A DNA stretch of 64,000 nt from Oceanibaculum nanhaiense (lineage in GTDB: Bacteria; Pseudomonadota; Alphaproteobacteria; Oceanibaculales; Oceanibaculaceae), in NCBI RefSeq assembly GCF_002148795.1, contig NZ_MPOB01000006.1, positions 306,097 through 370,096 of the forward strand. The letters run 5' to 3'. Below are positions 54,311-64,000 of the stretch, piece by piece. The translations under genes were made by a program, and so were the position numbers. Each line of letters opens with the position of its first letter. The stretch's first letter is position 1. The notes under the pieces are model-generated. The model searched no databases. It had not been told where the DNA came from and was given only the letters and a program-made list of their open reading frames with translations.

Positions 54311-54793
54311 TTACTCGCTCGCGGCCGGCGCGGACGCCTCCGGAAGCTTAACAGAGCCGCCGGCCTTTTCCACGGCGGCCAGCGCCGTCTTGGAAGCACG
54401 GTCAACGCTCAGCTTAACCTTGGCCTTCAGCTCGCCCTTGGCCAGCAGGCTGACCTTGTCGGCCGCGTTGCGCACCAGGCCGGCCGCCGCCAGAGCAGCA
54501 GCGTCGATGTCCTTCTTGGCGTCCAGCTTGCCATCGTCGATGGCGGACTGCAGACGGCCCAGATTCACCACCTGGTACTCAACCCGGAACAGCGACTTGA
54601 AGCCACGCTTCGGCACCCGGCGCTCCAGCGGCATCTGACCGCCCTCGAAGCCCTTGATCGCCACACCGGTACGCGCGCCCTGGCCCTTGTGGCCACGGCC
54701 CGACGTCTTGCCAAGGCCCGAGCCGATGCCCCGGCCAAGGCGCTTGCGGCCCTTGCGGGCCCCTTCATTGTCGCGAATCTCGTTCAGCTTCAT
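54311..54793 (-). CDS. rplO: 50S ribosomal protein L15
   Basis: The 160-residue protein has the glycine- and lysine-rich N-terminus [20 protein letters not shown] followed by [19 protein letters not shown]15 contacts 23S rRNA early in assembly. An alanine-rich C-terminal end ([11 protein letters not shown]) is a lineage extension. Confidence 0.98.
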   Translation of the reverse strand: MKLNEIRDNEGARKGRKRLGRGIGSGLGKTSGRGHKGQGARTGVAIKGFEGGQMPLERRVPKRGFKSLFRVEYQVVNLGRLQSAIDDGKLDAKKDIDAAALAAAGLVRNAADKVSLLAKGELKAKVKLSVDRASKTALAAVEKAGGSVKLPEASAPAASE

Positions 54794-54916
54794 GATGACG
54801 TATCCCCGGAGCAGGTGCGCTCAATCCTAAATGGTCGTTCGCGGCCCACAGGGCCACGTGAAAATTCCTACCGAAAATCGGAGGCCCCGCCGGTTGACGG
54901 CGGGGCGGAACCGATA

Positions 54917-55123
54917 TCAGGCCGACGGTTCGACCCGCACGAGATGGTGCACCTTGGCGATCATGCCACGCACGGCCGGGGTATCCTCCAGCTCGCGGGT
55001 GCGGTTCATCTTGTTCAGGCCAAGGCCAACCAGCGTTGCCCGCTGATCCTTCTCGCGGCCAATCGGGCTGCCGGTCTGGGTCACGCGGATGATGCCGGCC
55101 GCCGCCTTCTTCTTCGTCGCCAT
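54917..55123 (-). CDS. rpmD: 50S ribosomal protein L30
   Basis: The 68-residue protein has the L30 core [21 protein letters not shown] and [20 protein letters not shown]. The first eight residues are a lysine/alanine extension. A 123-base gap separates it from rplO (54794-54916) with no gene in it. Confidence 0.98.
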   Translation of the reverse strand: MATKKKAAAGIIRVTQTGSPIGREKDQRATLVGLGLNKMNRTRELEDTPAVRGMIAKVHHLVRVEPSA

Positions 55124-55128
55124 CTATC

Positions 55129-55707
55129 TTACTCCTGCAGCGCGGCTTCCGCCGAATCGGCGTCCGCCTTGTCGCCACGGCCCAGGATGTCCGACACGCG
55201 CTTGCCGCGACGTGCCGCCACCTGACGCGGCGAATAGATGTGCTTAAGCGCCTCGAAGGTCGCCCGGATCATGTTGTGCGGGTTGGAAGTGCCGACCGAC
55301 TTGGCCACCACGTCCTGCACGCCCAGCGATTCCAGGATGGCGCGCATCGGGCCACCGGCGATGATGCCGGTACCCGCCGGCGCCGCACGCAGCACGACAT
55401 TGCCGGCGCCATAATGGCCGAACACGTCATGATGCAGGGTCCGGCCCTCGCGCAACGGCACGCGGATCATGGTGCGTCGCGCCATCTCCGTCGCCTTGCG
55501 GATCGATTCCGGAACCTCACGCGCCTTGCCGGTGCCGAAGCCAACCCGGCCACGACCGTCACCGACGATCACCAGTGCCGCGAAGCCGAAACGACGGCCA
55601 CCCTTCACCACCTTCGCAACGCGATTGATGCCGACCAGCTTCTCGATCAGATCGGACTCTTCCCGATCCCGGTCGCGACCGCGCTCTTCTCTCTGCCCAC
55701 GTGCCAT
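55129..55707 (-). CDS. rpsE: 30S ribosomal protein S5
   Basis: This 192-residue protein contains the S5 double-stranded-RNA-like domain ([19 protein letters not shown]) and the C-terminal domain with [18 protein letters not shown]. It helps accuracy of decoding. N- and C-terminal charged tails ([28 protein letters not shown]) are lineage extensions. Confidence 0.98.
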   Translation of the reverse strand: MARGQREERGRDRDREESDLIEKLVGINRVAKVVKGGRRFGFAALVIVGDGRGRVGFGTGKAREVPESIRKATEMARRTMIRVPLREGRTLHHDVFGHYGAGNVVLRAAPAGTGIIAGGPMRAILESLGVQDVVAKSVGTSNPHNMIRATFEALKHIYSPRQVAARRGKRVSDILGRGDKADADSAEAALQE

Positions 55708-55738
55708 CTTCAGGCCCTTCCGTATTCCTTGTCTCGGC

Positions 55739-56101
55739 TCAGAACGACAGGCCAGCCTCGCGGGCGGCGTCGGCCAGGGCCTTCACACGTCCGTGATAGA
55801 TATAGCCGCCGCGATCGAATACCACGGTGGTAACGCCCGCCTTCAGCGCGCGCTCCGCGATCAGCTTGCCAACTTCCTTGGCCGCATCGATCGTTGCCCC
55901 GGTCTTCAGCTTCTCGCGCATATCCTTCTCGAGGGACGAGGCCGCAGCCAAGGTTACCCCCTGAGCGTCGTCGATGATCTGCACATAAATCTGCTTGCTG
56001 GAACGGAAAACCGACAGGCGCGGACGCCCGCTGGACTTCTTCCGCAGCTGCGAGCGTACCCGCATCTTGCGCCGTTCATAAAGCTCATTCGCCTTCCGCA
56101 T
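55739..56101 (-). CDS. rplR: 50S ribosomal protein L18
   Basis: The 120-residue protein shows [20 protein letters not shown] and the C-terminal [20 protein letters not shown]18 binds 5S rRNA together with L5 in the central protuberance. Standard spc position. Confidence 0.99.
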   Translation of the reverse strand: MRKANELYERRKMRVRSQLRKKSSGRPRLSVFRSSKQIYVQIIDDAQGVTLAAASSLEKDMREKLKTGATIDAAKEVGKLIAERALKAGVTTVVFDRGGYIYHGRVKALADAAREAGLSF

Positions 56102-56130
56102 TGGGAGGTTCCTTACCGTTCTTTCAAGCC

Positions 56131-56667
56131 TTACTTCTTCTTGCCTTCCTTGCGCCGGATCACCTCGTCGGCGTACCGCACGCCCTTGCCCTTATAGGGT
56201 TCGGGGCCGCGATAAGCGCGAATTTCCGAGGCAACCTGGCCGACCAGCTGCTTATCCGCGCCGCTGATCTCAACCTGGGTCGGCGCTGGGCACTTGATCT
56301 GGATGCCTTCCGGGATCGGGTGCCGGACCGGGTGGCTGAAGCCGAGGCTCAGCACCAGATCCTTGCCCTCGACGGCGGCACGATAGCCGACGCCGGTGAT
56401 CTCCAGCTTCTTGGTCCAGCCCTCGCTGACCCCGACCACCATATTGCGGACGAGGTTGCGGGTGGTGCCCCACAGCGACCGGGACTCCTTGCTGTCATTG
56501 GCCGGCGTCACATCGACGTTGCCGTCGGTAACGCTGACGCTGACAAGGTGAGTCACGTACGGCAGGCTGAGCTGACCCAGCTTGCCTTTGGTCGTGATCG
56601 TTCCGTCGGCGATCTTAACCTCGACGCCGCTGGGAACGGAGACCGGATTTTTCCCTACGCGAGACAT
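56131..56667 (-). CDS. rplF: 50S ribosomal protein L6
   Basis: The 178-residue protein starts [19 protein letters not shown] and has the two L6 repeats, ending with [20 protein letters not shown]. It lies near the GTPase-associated centre of the large subunit. Confidence 0.99.
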   Translation of the reverse strand: MSRVGKNPVSVPSGVEVKIADGTITTKGKLGQLSLPYVTHLVSVSVTDGNVDVTPANDSKESRSLWGTTRNLVRNMVVGVSEGWTKKLEITGVGYRAAVEGKDLVLSLGFSHPVRHPIPEGIQIKCPAPTQVEISGADKQLVGQVASEIRAYRGPEPYKGKGVRYADEVIRRKEGKKK

Positions 56668-56682
56668 AGCTCTCCGCCTTCC

Positions 56683-57081
56683 TTAGAACACGCGGCAGAG
56701 GACTTCGCCGCCGACATTGGCAGCGCGGGCCTCATGATCGGACATCACGCCACGCGGGGTCGAAAGGATCGAAATCCCCAGGCCGTTATAGACCTGCGGC
56801 AGTTCCTTGATCCGCGAATAGACGCGGCGACCCGGCTTCGACACGCGGCTGATCTCGTTAATGACCGGCGCGCCGTCGTGATATTTCAGCTCTATACGGA
56901 TCTCACGTACGCCAGGGCGCACATCGAGCTCCTCGAAGCCGCGAATATAGCCTTCGCTCTTCAACACGTTCAGAACGTTCAGCCGCAGACGCGAGGACGG
57001 GCTAACGACGCTCGTCTTACGTGCCTGCTGCGCATTCCGAATGCGCGTCAGCATATCCCCCAAGGGATCGCTCATCGACAT
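56683..57081 (-). CDS. rpsH: 30S ribosomal protein S8
   Basis: The 132-residue protein begins [19 protein letters not shown] and ends with [20 protein letters not shown], the S8 signature. S8 binds helix 21 of 16S rRNA and, in E. coli, represses spc operon translation. Confidence 0.99.
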   Translation of the reverse strand: MSMSDPLGDMLTRIRNAQQARKTSVVSPSSRLRLNVLNVLKSEGYIRGFEELDVRPGVREIRIELKYHDGAPVINEISRVSKPGRRVYSRIKELPQVYNGLGISILSTPRGVMSDHEARAANVGGEVLCRVF

Positions 57082-57096
57082 GTGACCGCCCTCTCT

Positions 57097-57402
57097 CTAC
57101 CAGCTCGACTTGACCATACCGGGGATCTGCCCGGTGGAGGCCAGATCGCGCAACGCAATGCGCGACATCTTCAGTTTGCGATAGAACGCCCGCGGACGCC
57201 CGGTAACCTCGCAGCGATTGCGCACGCGCGTGGGTGCGCCATTACGCGGCATCTGCGCCAGCTTCAGGCGGGCGGCAAACCGCTCCTCCATCGGCAGGCT
57301 CTGATCGTCGGCCGTCGCCTTCAGGCGCGCCCGCTTCGGAGCGTCGCGCTTAGCCATCTGGGCCCGACGCTTGTTCTTCTCGATTGCACTCTTTTTAGCC
57401 AT
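57097..57402 (-). CDS. rpsN: 30S ribosomal protein S14
   Basis: The 101-residue protein is the zinc-free long form, with [20 protein letters not shown] and [20 protein letters not shown]. The C-terminal GMVKSSW ends are typical. Standard spc position. Confidence 0.99.
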   Translation of the reverse strand: MAKKSAIEKNKRRAQMAKRDAPKRARLKATADDQSLPMEERFAARLKLAQMPRNGAPTRVRNRCEVTGRPRAFYRKLKMSRIALRDLASTGQIPGMVKSSW

Positions 57403-57421
57403 CGTTTTTCGCCTCCGCCCT

Positions 57422-57964
57422 TCAGCTCTTGGTGAACGGCATATTGAAGCCGTCCAGAAGCTCGCGGGCTTCCTCGTCCGTCTTCGCGGTGGTGCAGATC
57501 ACGATATCCATACCGCGGATATCATCGATCTTGTCGTAATCGATTTCCGGGAACACGATCTGTTCCTTCAGGCCCAGCGCGTAATTGCCACGCCCGTCGA
57601 AGCTCTTCGTCGGCACCCCCCGGAAGTCACGCACCCGCGGCAGGGCAATCGTGATCAGCCGGTCCAGGAATTCGTACATGCGCTCGCGGCGCAGCGTCAC
57701 CTTACAGCCAATCGGCATTTCCTCGCGCAGCTTGAAGCCGGCAATCGACTTCTTGGCGCGGGTGATGACCGGCTTCTGGCCGGCGATCATGGCCATCTCG
57801 GAGGCGGCCAGCTGGACCTTCTTGGAGTCCTGCACCGCCTCGCCGACGCCCATATTGATCACGATCTTGTCGAGGCGCGGCACGGAGAACGGGTTTTCAT
57901 ACCCGAACTTCTCCTGCATGCGCTTGCGGATCGTGTTCTCGTAGTGCTCTCGCAACCGGGTCAT
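57422..57964 (-). CDS. rplE: 50S ribosomal protein L5
   Basis: The 180-residue protein starting [20 protein letters not shown] at 57964 has [18 protein letters not shown] and the C-terminal [21 protein letters not shown]5 binds 5S rRNA. The ATG at 57964 gives the usual family N-terminus; a GTG at 57979 would overlap rplX. Confidence 0.98.
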   Translation of the reverse strand: MTRLREHYENTIRKRMQEKFGYENPFSVPRLDKIVINMGVGEAVQDSKKVQLAASEMAMIAGQKPVITRAKKSIAGFKLREEMPIGCKVTLRRERMYEFLDRLITIALPRVRDFRGVPTKSFDGRGNYALGLKEQIVFPEIDYDKIDDIRGMDIVICTTAKTDEEARELLDGFNMPFTKS

Positions 57965-57975
57965 AGCCTTGGTCC

Positions 57976-58299
57976 TCACGCGTCGATGATTTCGCCGGAA
58001 CGCTTGGCGAAGCGCACCTTGCGGCCATCATCGAGACTTTTGAAACCGACACGGGTCGGCTTGTCTTCCTTCGGATCGATATGGGCGACGTTGGAGATAT
58101 GCAACGCCGCTTCCTTCTCGACAATCCCGCCCTGGCTCGTCTGGGTGGCGCGCTGATGGCGCTTCACCATGTTGACGCCCTGGACAAGCACGCGATGGTC
58201 GGCGCGCAGCACGCGCAGCACTTCACCGCGCTTGCCCTTGTCCTTGCCGGTCAGGATGACGACCTGGTCGCCCTTCTTGATCTTGAACTTTTCGGCCAT
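57976..58299 (-). CDS. rplX: 50S ribosomal protein L24
   Basis: The 107-residue protein starts [20 protein letters not shown], a KOW motif, and has [20 protein letters not shown]. It is an assembly initiator. The ATG at 58299 overlaps the rplN stop as TGATG. Confidence 0.99.
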   Translation of the reverse strand: MAEKFKIKKGDQVVILTGKDKGKRGEVLRVLRADHRVLVQGVNMVKRHQRATQTSQGGIVEKEAALHISNVAHIDPKEDKPTRVGFKSLDDGRKVRFAKRSGEIIDA

Positions 58300-58667
58300 C
58301 ACAGCACCTCTGGCGCCAGCGAGACGATCTTCATGAACTTCTTGGCCCGCAGCTCTCGCACCACCGGGCCGAAGATACGCGTGCCGATCGGCTCGCCCTG
58401 CTTGTTGATCAGCACGGCAGCGTTACGGTCGAAGCGGATCACCGTGCCATCGACGCGGCGAACATCCTTCGCCGTGCGCACGATGACAGCGCGATGCACA
58501 TCGCCCTTTTTCACGCGGCCGCGCGGGATCGCCTCCTTAACCGAGACGACGATGATATCCCCGACCGACGCAAACCGACGCTTGGAACCGCCCAGCACCT
58601 TGATGCACTGCACACGGCGCGCGCCGGAATTGTCGGCCACTTCTAGGTTGGTCTGAACCTGGATCAT
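58299..58667 (-). CDS. rplN: 50S ribosomal protein L14
   Basis: This 122-residue protein begins [20 protein letters not shown] and includes [21 protein letters not shown]14 lies at the subunit interface. It is the first gene of the spc half of the cluster, directly after rpsQ. Confidence 0.99.
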   Translation of the reverse strand: MIQVQTNLEVADNSGARRVQCIKVLGGSKRRFASVGDIIVVSVKEAIPRGRVKKGDVHRAVIVRTAKDVRRVDGTVIRFDRNAAVLINKQGEPIGTRIFGPVVRELRAKKFMKIVSLAPEVL

Positions 58668-58685
58668 TTCTTCGTCCTCGACCCT

Positions 58686-58934
58686 TTAGGCGCCTGCGCC
58701 CAGCTCGTCGGAAACGACGCGCCAGCGCTTGTTCTTGGAGATCGGCCGGCATTCTTCGATCTTCACCAGATCGCCGACCTTCAACCGATTCTCCTCGTCA
58801 TGCGCGTGGTACTTCTTGGAGCGCGTGATGAATTTCTTATAGACCGGGTGCATGACGCGACGATCGACCTGTACGACGACGGTCTTCTCGTTCGCATCGC
58901 TGACCACGGTGCCCTGCAATTGACGCCTCGGCAT
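58686..58934 (-). CDS. rpsQ: 30S ribosomal protein S17
   Basis: The 82-residue OB-fold protein begins [20 protein letters not shown] and has the conserved [18 protein letters not shown]. It helps 30S assembly. Last gene of the S10 half. Confidence 0.99.
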   Translation of the reverse strand: MPRRQLQGTVVSDANEKTVVVQVDRRVMHPVYKKFITRSKKYHAHDEENRLKVGDLVKIEECRPISKNKRWRVVSDELGAGA

Positions 58935-58960
58935 CTTCTAACTCCCGCCCTTTTCCGGGC

Positions 58961-59164
58961 TCACGCCGCGCCAACGCCGACTTGGCGCTGGTGCAGAATG
59001 GTCTTGATCTGTGCGATGGTGCGACGCACCTGACGGACGCGCGCGGTGTTTTCAAGCTGGCCGCTTGCCTTCTGGAAGCGCAGATTGAACGCCTCCTTGC
59101 GCAAATCGACCAGCTGCTGCTTCAGCTCGTCCTCGCTCTTGGCGCGAATATCGGACGCCTTCAT
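58961..59164 (-). CDS. rpmC: 50S ribosomal protein L29
   Basis: The 67-residue helical hairpin protein begins [20 protein letters not shown] and has [20 protein letters not shown]. It lies at the peptide exit where trigger factor binds. Confidence 0.99.
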   Translation of the reverse strand: MKASDIRAKSEDELKQQLVDLRKEAFNLRFQKASGQLENTARVRQVRRTIAQIKTILHQRQVGVGAA

Positions 59165-59167
59165 GTC

Positions 59168-59587
59168 TTAGCCCTCCTCGCCCAAGCGAGTAACGAAACG
59201 GGTGCGGATCGGCAGCTTTGCAGCCGCCAGCTCGAAGGCGCGCTCCGCAAGATCGCGCGGCACGCCGTCCAGCTCGAACATGATCCGGCCCGGCTTCACA
59301 CGGCACGCCCAGAATTCCGGGGTACCCTTACCCTTACCCTGACGAACCTCGGCCGGCTTCTTGGAGACCGGGACGTCCGGGAAGATGCGGATCCATACCC
59401 GCCCCTGGCGGCGGATATGGCGGGTGATCGCGCGGCGGGCCGCCTCGATCTGGCGTGCGGTCACACGCTCCGGCTCCATGGCCTTAAGGCCAAAAGCGCC
59501 GAAATTGAGCGTCGTGCCACCCTTGGCCACGCCATGGATACGGCCCTTGAAGGCCTTGCGATACTTGGTCCGCTTCGGTTGCAACAT
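59168..59587 (-). CDS. rplP: 50S ribosomal protein L16
   Basis: This 139-residue protein begins [20 protein letters not shown] and carries [20 protein letters not shown] and [19 protein letters not shown]. It positions tRNA in the A site. Three bases separate it from rpmC. Confidence 0.99.
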   Translation of the reverse strand: MLQPKRTKYRKAFKGRIHGVAKGGTTLNFGAFGLKAMEPERVTARQIEAARRAITRHIRRQGRVWIRIFPDVPVSKKPAEVRQGKGKGTPEFWACRVKPGRIMFELDGVPRDLAERAFELAAAKLPIRTRFVTRLGEEG

Positions 59588-59624
59588 GATACGTTACCCG
59601 TTTCTTCTCGCGTTCCGTTCGGCC

Positions 59625-60305
59625 TTAGCGCGACGCCGGCTGCGGATCAGCCTGACGCTTGTCCTGAGCGTAGGGGTCATGCCCCAGAATCTCGCCCTTG
59701 AACACCCAAACCTTCACACCACAGGTGCCATAGGTGGTCTTCGCCGTGGCCGTGCCATAGTCAACTTCAGCGCGCAGCGTGTGCAGCGGCACCCGGCCCT
59801 CGCGGTACCATTCGGTCCGCGCGATCTCGGCACCACCCAGACGGCCGCCGCAATTGATGCGGATGCCCAGCGCGCCGAGGCGCATGGCGGACTGCACCGC
59901 GCGCTTCATGGCGCGGCGGAACGCAACCCGGCGTTCCAGCTGCTGCGCAATGCTCTCCGCGATCAGGCGGGCGTCGATCTCCGGCTTGCGGATTTCGACG
60001 ATGTTCAGGTTGACCTCGTTGCCGGTCCGGTTCTGCAGATCGGCGCGCAGCTTGTCGATATCCGAGCCCTTCTTGCCGATCACCACACCCGGACGGGCGC
60101 TGTGGATCGTGATGCGGGCCTTCTTGGCCGCACGCTCGATGATCACCTTGCTGACGCCGGCCTGGGCCAGACGATCGTGCAGATAGGTGCGCAAGCGCAG
60201 ATCCTGATGCAGCAACTCGGCGTAGCCGCGATCCGCATACCAGCGCGAATCCCAGGTCCGGTTGATGCCGAGCCGAAGCCCGATCGGATTGACTTTATGG
60301 CCCAT
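59625..60305 (-). CDS. rpsC: 30S ribosomal protein S3
   Basis: The 226-residue protein begins [20 protein letters not shown] and has a KH domain ([20 protein letters not shown]) and the C-terminal [17 protein letters not shown]3 is part of the mRNA entry tunnel helicase. The start overlaps the rplV stop by one base (TAATG). Confidence 0.99.
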   Translation of the reverse strand: MGHKVNPIGLRLGINRTWDSRWYADRGYAELLHQDLRLRTYLHDRLAQAGVSKVIIERAAKKARITIHSARPGVVIGKKGSDIDKLRADLQNRTGNEVNLNIVEIRKPEIDARLIAESIAQQLERRVAFRRAMKRAVQSAMRLGALGIRINCGGRLGGAEIARTEWYREGRVPLHTLRAEVDYGTATAKTTYGTCGVKVWVFKGEILGHDPYAQDKRQADPQPASR

Positions 60306-60685
60306 TACGCCAACTCCTCGCGTTCGCTGACCACGATCGTCACGTGGCTGAAGGGCTTCTCGACGCGCCCGGCGCGACCGCGCGCCCGGGCATGGAACCG
60401 CTTCATCACCAGGCCGCGACCGACGGTCGCTTCCTTCACATAAAGCCGATCGACATCGAGCTGATGGTTGTTCTCGGCATTGGCAATCGCCGACTGCAGC
60501 ACCTTCTTCACATCATCGGAAATCCGACGATTGGAGAAGGTCAGCGCGTTCAGCGCCTTGCCGCAATCCATGCCGCGAATCAACTGGGCCACGATATTCA
60601 GCTTCTGCGGGCTGACACGCAGATTGCGCAGCACCGCCTTCGCCTCGTTATCGGCCAGAGACCGTTCCCGTGCCTGCTTGCCCAT
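60305..60685 (-). CDS. rplV: 50S ribosomal protein L22
   Basis: This 126-residue protein has [20 protein letters not shown] and the loop segment [20 protein letters not shown] that reaches into the exit tunnel, where macrolide resistance changes occur in other bacteria. Standard S10 order. Confidence 0.99.
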   Translation of the reverse strand: MGKQARERSLADNEAKAVLRNLRVSPQKLNIVAQLIRGMDCGKALNALTFSNRRISDDVKKVLQSAIANAENNHQLDVDRLYVKEATVGRGLVMKRFHARARGRAGRVEKPFSHVTIVVSEREELA

Positions 60686-60687
60686 CG

Positions 60688-60966
60688 TTAACCCCTCTTC
60701 GCCTTCTTGTCGGCAGCGTGACCGTAGAAGGTACGGGTCGGCGAGAATTCGCCGAACTTGTGACCGACCATATTCTCGGTCACCAGCACGGGCACGAATT
60801 TCTGGCCGTTGTACACGCCAAAAGTCAGGCCGACGAACTGCGGCAGGATCGTGCTGCGCCGGGTCCAGATCTTAATGACCTCGTTCCGGCCCGATGCGCG
60901 CGCCTTATCCGCCTTCTTGAGAAGGTAGCCGTCGATGAACGGACCCTTCCAAACAGAGCGAGCCAC
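60688..60966 (-). CDS. rpsS: 30S ribosomal protein S19
   Basis: The 92-residue protein begins [20 protein letters not shown] and ends [21 protein letters not shown]19 sits in the 30S head near S13. Two bases separate it from rplV. Confidence 0.99.
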   Translation of the reverse strand: MARSVWKGPFIDGYLLKKADKARASGRNEVIKIWTRRSTILPQFVGLTFGVYNGQKFVPVLVTENMVGHKFGEFSPTRTFYGHAADKKAKRG

Positions 60967-60978
60967 GACTGCTCTCCT

Positions 60979-61806
60979 TTACTTCTGATACCGGCGGCGA
61001 ACAATCATGCCGTCGGTCTTCTTGTTGTTTCGAGTCCGCCGGCCCTTGGTCGGCTTGCCCCACGGAGTGACAGGATGGCGACCGCCCGAAGTACGGCCTT
61101 CGCCACCGCCATGCGGATGATCGATCGGGTTCATGGCAACGCCACGAACCGACGGGCGACGACCCAGCCAACGATTGCGGCCAGCCTTGCCCTTATTGAT
61201 GTTCTGCTGGTCCGGGTTGGACACCGCACCCATCGTGGCCATGCACTCGCCGCGCACCTGGCGCAGCTCGCCGGAAACCATCCGCAGCACCACATTGGCG
61301 CCGTCGCGGCCGACGATCTGGCAGTAGCTGCCGGCGGAGCGGGCGATCTGGCCGCCACGGCCCGGCTTCAGCTCGACATTATGCACCACGGTGCCGACCG
61401 GAATGTTGCGCAGCTGCGCCGCATTGCCCGGCTTGATGTCCGTGCGCAGGCCCGAGACCACCACGTCGCCGGCCTTCACACGCTGCGGCGCCAGGATGTA
61501 GGCGAGCTCGCCATCCTCGTACTTGATCAGCGCGATGAAGGCGGTGCGGTTCGGGTCATATTCCAGCCGCTCGATGGTGGCCGGCATGTCGAACTTGCGC
61601 CGCTTGAAGTCAACCAGACGATAGCGGCGCTTGTGGCCGCCGCCGCGCTGGAAGGCGGTGATGCGGCCATAATTGTTGCGCCCGCCGGTCTTGGTCAGAC
61701 CCTCGGTCAGCTGCTTTACCGGCTTGCCCTTCCACAGATCGCTGCGGTCAACGACGACCAGCTGGCGCTGCGAAGGTGTAGTCGGCTTAAAGGATTTCAG
61801 TGCCAT
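60979..61806 (-). CDS. rplB: 50S ribosomal protein L2
   Basis: The 275-residue protein begins [20 protein letters not shown]. The C-terminal signature [20 protein letters not shown] holds the conserved His needed for peptidyl-transferase activity. RNA-binding domains precede it. Largest large-subunit protein of the operon. Confidence 0.99.
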   Translation of the reverse strand: MALKSFKPTTPSQRQLVVVDRSDLWKGKPVKQLTEGLTKTGGRNNYGRITAFQRGGGHKRRYRLVDFKRRKFDMPATIERLEYDPNRTAFIALIKYEDGELAYILAPQRVKAGDVVVSGLRTDIKPGNAAQLRNIPVGTVVHNVELKPGRGGQIARSAGSYCQIVGRDGANVVLRMVSGELRQVRGECMATMGAVSNPDQQNINKGKAGRNRWLGRRPSVRGVAMNPIDHPHGGGEGRTSGGRHPVTPWGKPTKGRRTRNNKKTDGMIVRRRYQK

Positions 61807-61810
61807 GGTC

Positions 61811-62143
61811 TCAGACCCCGGTCGTCACGTCGATGGAATGACCCTCGACCAGGGTCACGATCGCCTTCTTGGTGTCACTGCGCTGACCGACGATCCCGCG
61901 GAAACGCTTCACCTTGCCCTTCTGGCGGAGCGTGTTGACGGCATCGACCTTCACCTCGAACAGGGTCTCGATAGCGACCTTGATCTCCGGCTTGGTGGCG
62001 GTCAGCGGCACCCGGAACGCAACCTGGTTGTACTCGGACACCCGGGTCGCCTTCTCGGTGATGATCGGGGAGCGGATGATCTCGTACATCTGCTCCTTGC
62101 TCAGCTTCACCTCTTTGGTGTTGCGCGGCTTCAGGCTGCTCAT
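61811..62143 (-). CDS. rplW: 50S ribosomal protein L23
   Basis: The 110-residue protein has the core [20 protein letters not shown] and [20 protein letters not shown]. An N-terminal extension of about 20 residues is typical of alphaproteobacteria. L23 is the docking site for trigger factor and SRP. It overlaps rplD by four bases. Confidence 0.98.
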   Translation of the reverse strand: MSSLKPRNTKEVKLSKEQMYEIIRSPIITEKATRVSEYNQVAFRVPLTATKPEIKVAIETLFEVKVDAVNTLRQKGKVKRFRGIVGQRSDTKKAIVTLVEGHSIDVTTGV

Positions 62144-62757
62144 TTCAGACGCGCCTCCAGCGCTTCGATGGCGTTCTTCGTCAGCACCAGCGTGTCACGC
62201 CGCAGAATGTCGTAAACATTGGCGCCAATCTGCGGCAGCACGTCGATCCCGATCAGGTTCGAAGCCGCCTTCTTCAAATTCTCGTCCACCGCGCCATCGA
62301 CGATCAGCGCCGAAGTGATGCCCAGCTTCTCGAGCTGCGCCTTCAGCATCTTCGTCTTCGGCTCGGTCAGCTTGGCATCGTCGAGGACGATCAGCTTCTC
62401 GTCCTTCAGCTTCGACGCGAGCGCCGACATCAGGCCGAGCTTGCGGACCTTCTTCGGCAGATCGTAGCCGTGATCGCGGACCACCGGACCGAAGATCGTC
62501 GCACCGCCACGGAACTGCGGCGAACGGGTGCTGCCCTGGCGGGCGCGACCGGTGCCCTTCTGCTTGTAGGGCTTCTTCGTGGTGCCAGCGATCTCGCTGA
62601 TACCCTTGGTCTTGTGGTTGCCGGAACGGCGCTTGGCAAGCTGCCAGTGCACCACGCGCGACAGCAGGTCGGCCCGGACATCGACGCCAAAGATGGCCTC
62701 GTCCAGTTCGATCGCGCCGACGTCGGCGGCTTCAAGGTTCTTGACCGTGACCTTCAT
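62140..62757 (-). CDS. rplD: 50S ribosomal protein L4
   Basis: The 205-residue protein starts [20 protein letters not shown] at 62757 and has the tunnel-loop motif [20 protein letters not shown]. In E. coli L4 also represses the S10 operon. Upstream in-frame residues lie in the spacer to rplC and are not used. Confidence 0.98.
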   Translation of the reverse strand: MKVTVKNLEAADVGAIELDEAIFGVDVRADLLSRVVHWQLAKRRSGNHKTKGISEIAGTTKKPYKQKGTGRARQGSTRSPQFRGGATIFGPVVRDHGYDLPKKVRKLGLMSALASKLKDEKLIVLDDAKLTEPKTKMLKAQLEKLGITSALIVDGAVDENLKKAASNLIGIDVLPQIGANVYDILRRDTLVLTKNAIEALEARLK

Positions 62758-62761
62758 CGTC

Positions 62762-63547
62762 TCAGTCCTTGTTCTCGGGCGCTTCGGCGCCATCGTTCTC
62801 GGCCGGAGTCTCGGCAGCCGGGGTTTCAGCAGGCGTTTCCGCCGCCGCAGCCACCGGCGCTTCCGCAGCGGCCATCTCGATCAGCTTCGCCGGGAAGGGC
62901 AGGCCCTCCGGCAGCTTCACCTTCACCGCATCGCGAACCAGCACCCAGCCACCCTTCGAGCCCGGGATCGCGCCCTTGACCAGAAGCAGGCCGCGGTCCT
63001 CGTCGCTGGCGACAACTTCCAGGCTCTGCGCGGTCACGCGGACATCGCCCATGTGGCCGGCCATCTTCTTACCCTTGAAGACCTTGCCCGGATCCTGGCG
63101 CTGACCGGTCGAACCGTGCGAACGGTGCGAGATCGACACACCATGCGAGGCGCGCAGACCGGCGAAATTGTGCCGCTTCATGACGCCGGCAAAGCCCTTG
63201 CCGATGCTGGTGCCGGTCACATCGACCTTCTGCCCCGCAATGAAATGTGCGGCAGAGATCTCCTGGCCCGGTTCCAGCAGCGCGTCGGCGCTGACACGGA
63301 ACTCAGCCAGCTTCTTGCGCGGCTCGACATTGGCCTTCGCGAAATGACCGCGATTGGCCTTCGAGACATTCTTCACCTTGGCCTTGCCGACACCGAGCTG
63401 CACGGCGTTGTAGCCGTCCTTCTCTTCGGTACGGACAGCAACCACCTGGCAGCCGTCGATCTTCAGCACGGTGCAGGGGATGTGATTCCCCTCCTCGTTA
63501 AAGACCCGCGTCATGCCCAGTTTCTGGGCGATCAATCCGGTACGCAT
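62762..63547 (-). CDS. rplC: 50S ribosomal protein L3 with long acidic C-terminal extension
   Basis: This 261-residue protein begins [20 protein letters not shown], with [20 protein letters not shown] and [20 protein letters not shown], the L3 core near the peptidyl-transferase centre. The core ends near residue 215. The last 40 residues are an Ala/Glu/Pro-rich acidic tail ([18 protein letters not shown]) that most L3 proteins lack. Confidence 0.98.
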   Translation of the reverse strand: MRTGLIAQKLGMTRVFNEEGNHIPCTVLKIDGCQVVAVRTEEKDGYNAVQLGVGKAKVKNVSKANRGHFAKANVEPRKKLAEFRVSADALLEPGQEISAAHFIAGQKVDVTGTSIGKGFAGVMKRHNFAGLRASHGVSISHRSHGSTGQRQDPGKVFKGKKMAGHMGDVRVTAQSLEVVASDEDRGLLLVKGAIPGSKGGWVLVRDAVKVKLPEGLPFPAKLIEMAAAEAPVAAAAETPAETPAAETPAENDGAEAPENKD

Positions 63548-63565
63548 CTTCCGCTACTCCCGGCC

Positions 63566-63874
63566 TTACAGCTTGATCTCGACGTCGACGCCGGCAGCGA
63601 GGTCGAGCTTCATCAGCGCGTCCACGGTCTGCGGAGTCGGATCGACGATGTCCAGAAGGCGCTTGTGCGTCCGCATCTCGAACTGCTCACGCGACTTCTT
63701 GTCGATGTGCGGGCCTCGCAGCACCGTGAATTTCTCGATTCGCGTCGGCAGTGGCACCGGGCCGCGAACGCGAGCACCCGTGCGCTTCGCCGTATTGACA
63801 ATCTCCTTCGTGGACTGGTCCAGAAGGCGATGGTCAAACGCTTTCAGCCGAATGCGAATATTCTGCGTATCCAT
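63566..63874 (-). CDS. rpsJ: 30S ribosomal protein S10
   Basis: The 102-residue protein starting [20 protein letters not shown] at 63874 has [21 protein letters not shown] prefer this ATG to the one at 63877 because it gives the usual family N-terminus and spacing from AGGTGA. S10 also forms the transcription antitermination complex with NusB. First complete gene of the superoperon in the window. Confidence 0.98.
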   Translation of the reverse strand: MDTQNIRIRLKAFDHRLLDQSTKEIVNTAKRTGARVRGPVPLPTRIEKFTVLRGPHIDKKSREQFEMRTHKRLLDIVDPTPQTVDALMKLDLAAGVDVEIKL

Positions 63875-63928
63875 CATTTCACCTTTGGGCGCTCGGGCCC
63901 GTTCACAGCAAGACGCCGTTGCGCCCGA

Positions 63929-64000
63929 TTACTCGACTACTTTGGCGACGACGCCGGCGCCGACGGTGCGCCCACCTTCGCGGATCGCGAAGCGCAGGCC
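63929..64000 (-). CDS. tuf: Elongation factor Tu (partial, last 23 residues)
   Basis: The minus strand at the right edge reads [20 protein letters not shown] and ends VVE, stop at 63929-63931, which is the conserved C-terminus of EF-Tu domain 3. The 5' part lies outside the window. Its place directly upstream of rpsJ is the usual str-S10 junction. Confidence 0.97.
   Translation of the reverse strand, partial: GLRFAIREGGRTVGAGVVAKVVE

Overview
The window is high-GC DNA from an alphaproteobacterium, probably near Rhodospirillales. The evidence is the alphaproteobacterial S10-spc-alpha ribosomal gene order with secY-adk-rpsM-rpsK-rpoA-rplQ, the fused CysNC, and the many two-component-free metabolic genes with short overlaps. 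The genus cannot be fixed from the sequence alone. It splits into a mobile part (1 to about 26.4 kb) and a chromosomal backbone (26.43 to 64 kb), with a tRNA-Ser(GCU) gene between them.

Mobile part. Positions 1-19152 are the early and packaging end of a tailed prophage, read leftwards on the minus strand. From upstream to downstream it holds a 742-residue protein of unknown function, a Com-like zinc finger, a sigma-factor-like regulator, small unknown proteins, a P-loop ATPase, a possible DNA-binding protein, an SF2 helicase, a RecB/Cas4-like nuclease, a primase-helicase, a RuvC-like nuclease, a ParB-methyltransferase fusion, small and large terminase, a gpW-like connector and the start of the portal gene. 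The portal runs off the left edge, so the virion genes lie outside the window. A dense set of palindromes and repeats (8163-8396) sits between the primase-helicase and the RuvC-like gene and is a candidate origin or operator. Two small genes at 3829-4720 face the other way.

Divergently from the phage lies a tightly overlapping four-gene cassette (19351-21687): a 67-residue protein, a DUF2924 protein, a large serine recombinase and a helix-turn-helix protein. Next comes a block of visibly lower GC (21910-26032) with a cytosine-5 DNA methyltransferase, a McrB-like AAA+ NTPase and a McrC-like PD-(D/E)XK nuclease. Together these look like a LlaJI/BsuMI-type, NTP-dependent restriction-modification system carried as a defence cargo beside the tRNA.

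Backbone. Genes include a YfcG-like glutathione transferase, a TPR-methyltransferase, an EamA transporter, a large MscS-family channel, acetyl-CoA synthetase, a BtuCDF/FecBCD-type metal-chelate or cobalamin uptake operon, a Gfo/Idh/MocA oxidoreductase, a TauE/SafE exporter, the sulfate-activation operon cysD-cysNC, crcB, an RluC-family pseudouridine synthase, a second glutathione transferase, a LysR regulator, a cystathionine beta-lyase-like enzyme, and htpG. The htpG reading frame is broken by an apparent one-base deletion near 49417. From 49757 to the right edge, one long minus-strand run carries the ribosomal superoperon from the 3' end of tuf through rpsJ to rplQ.
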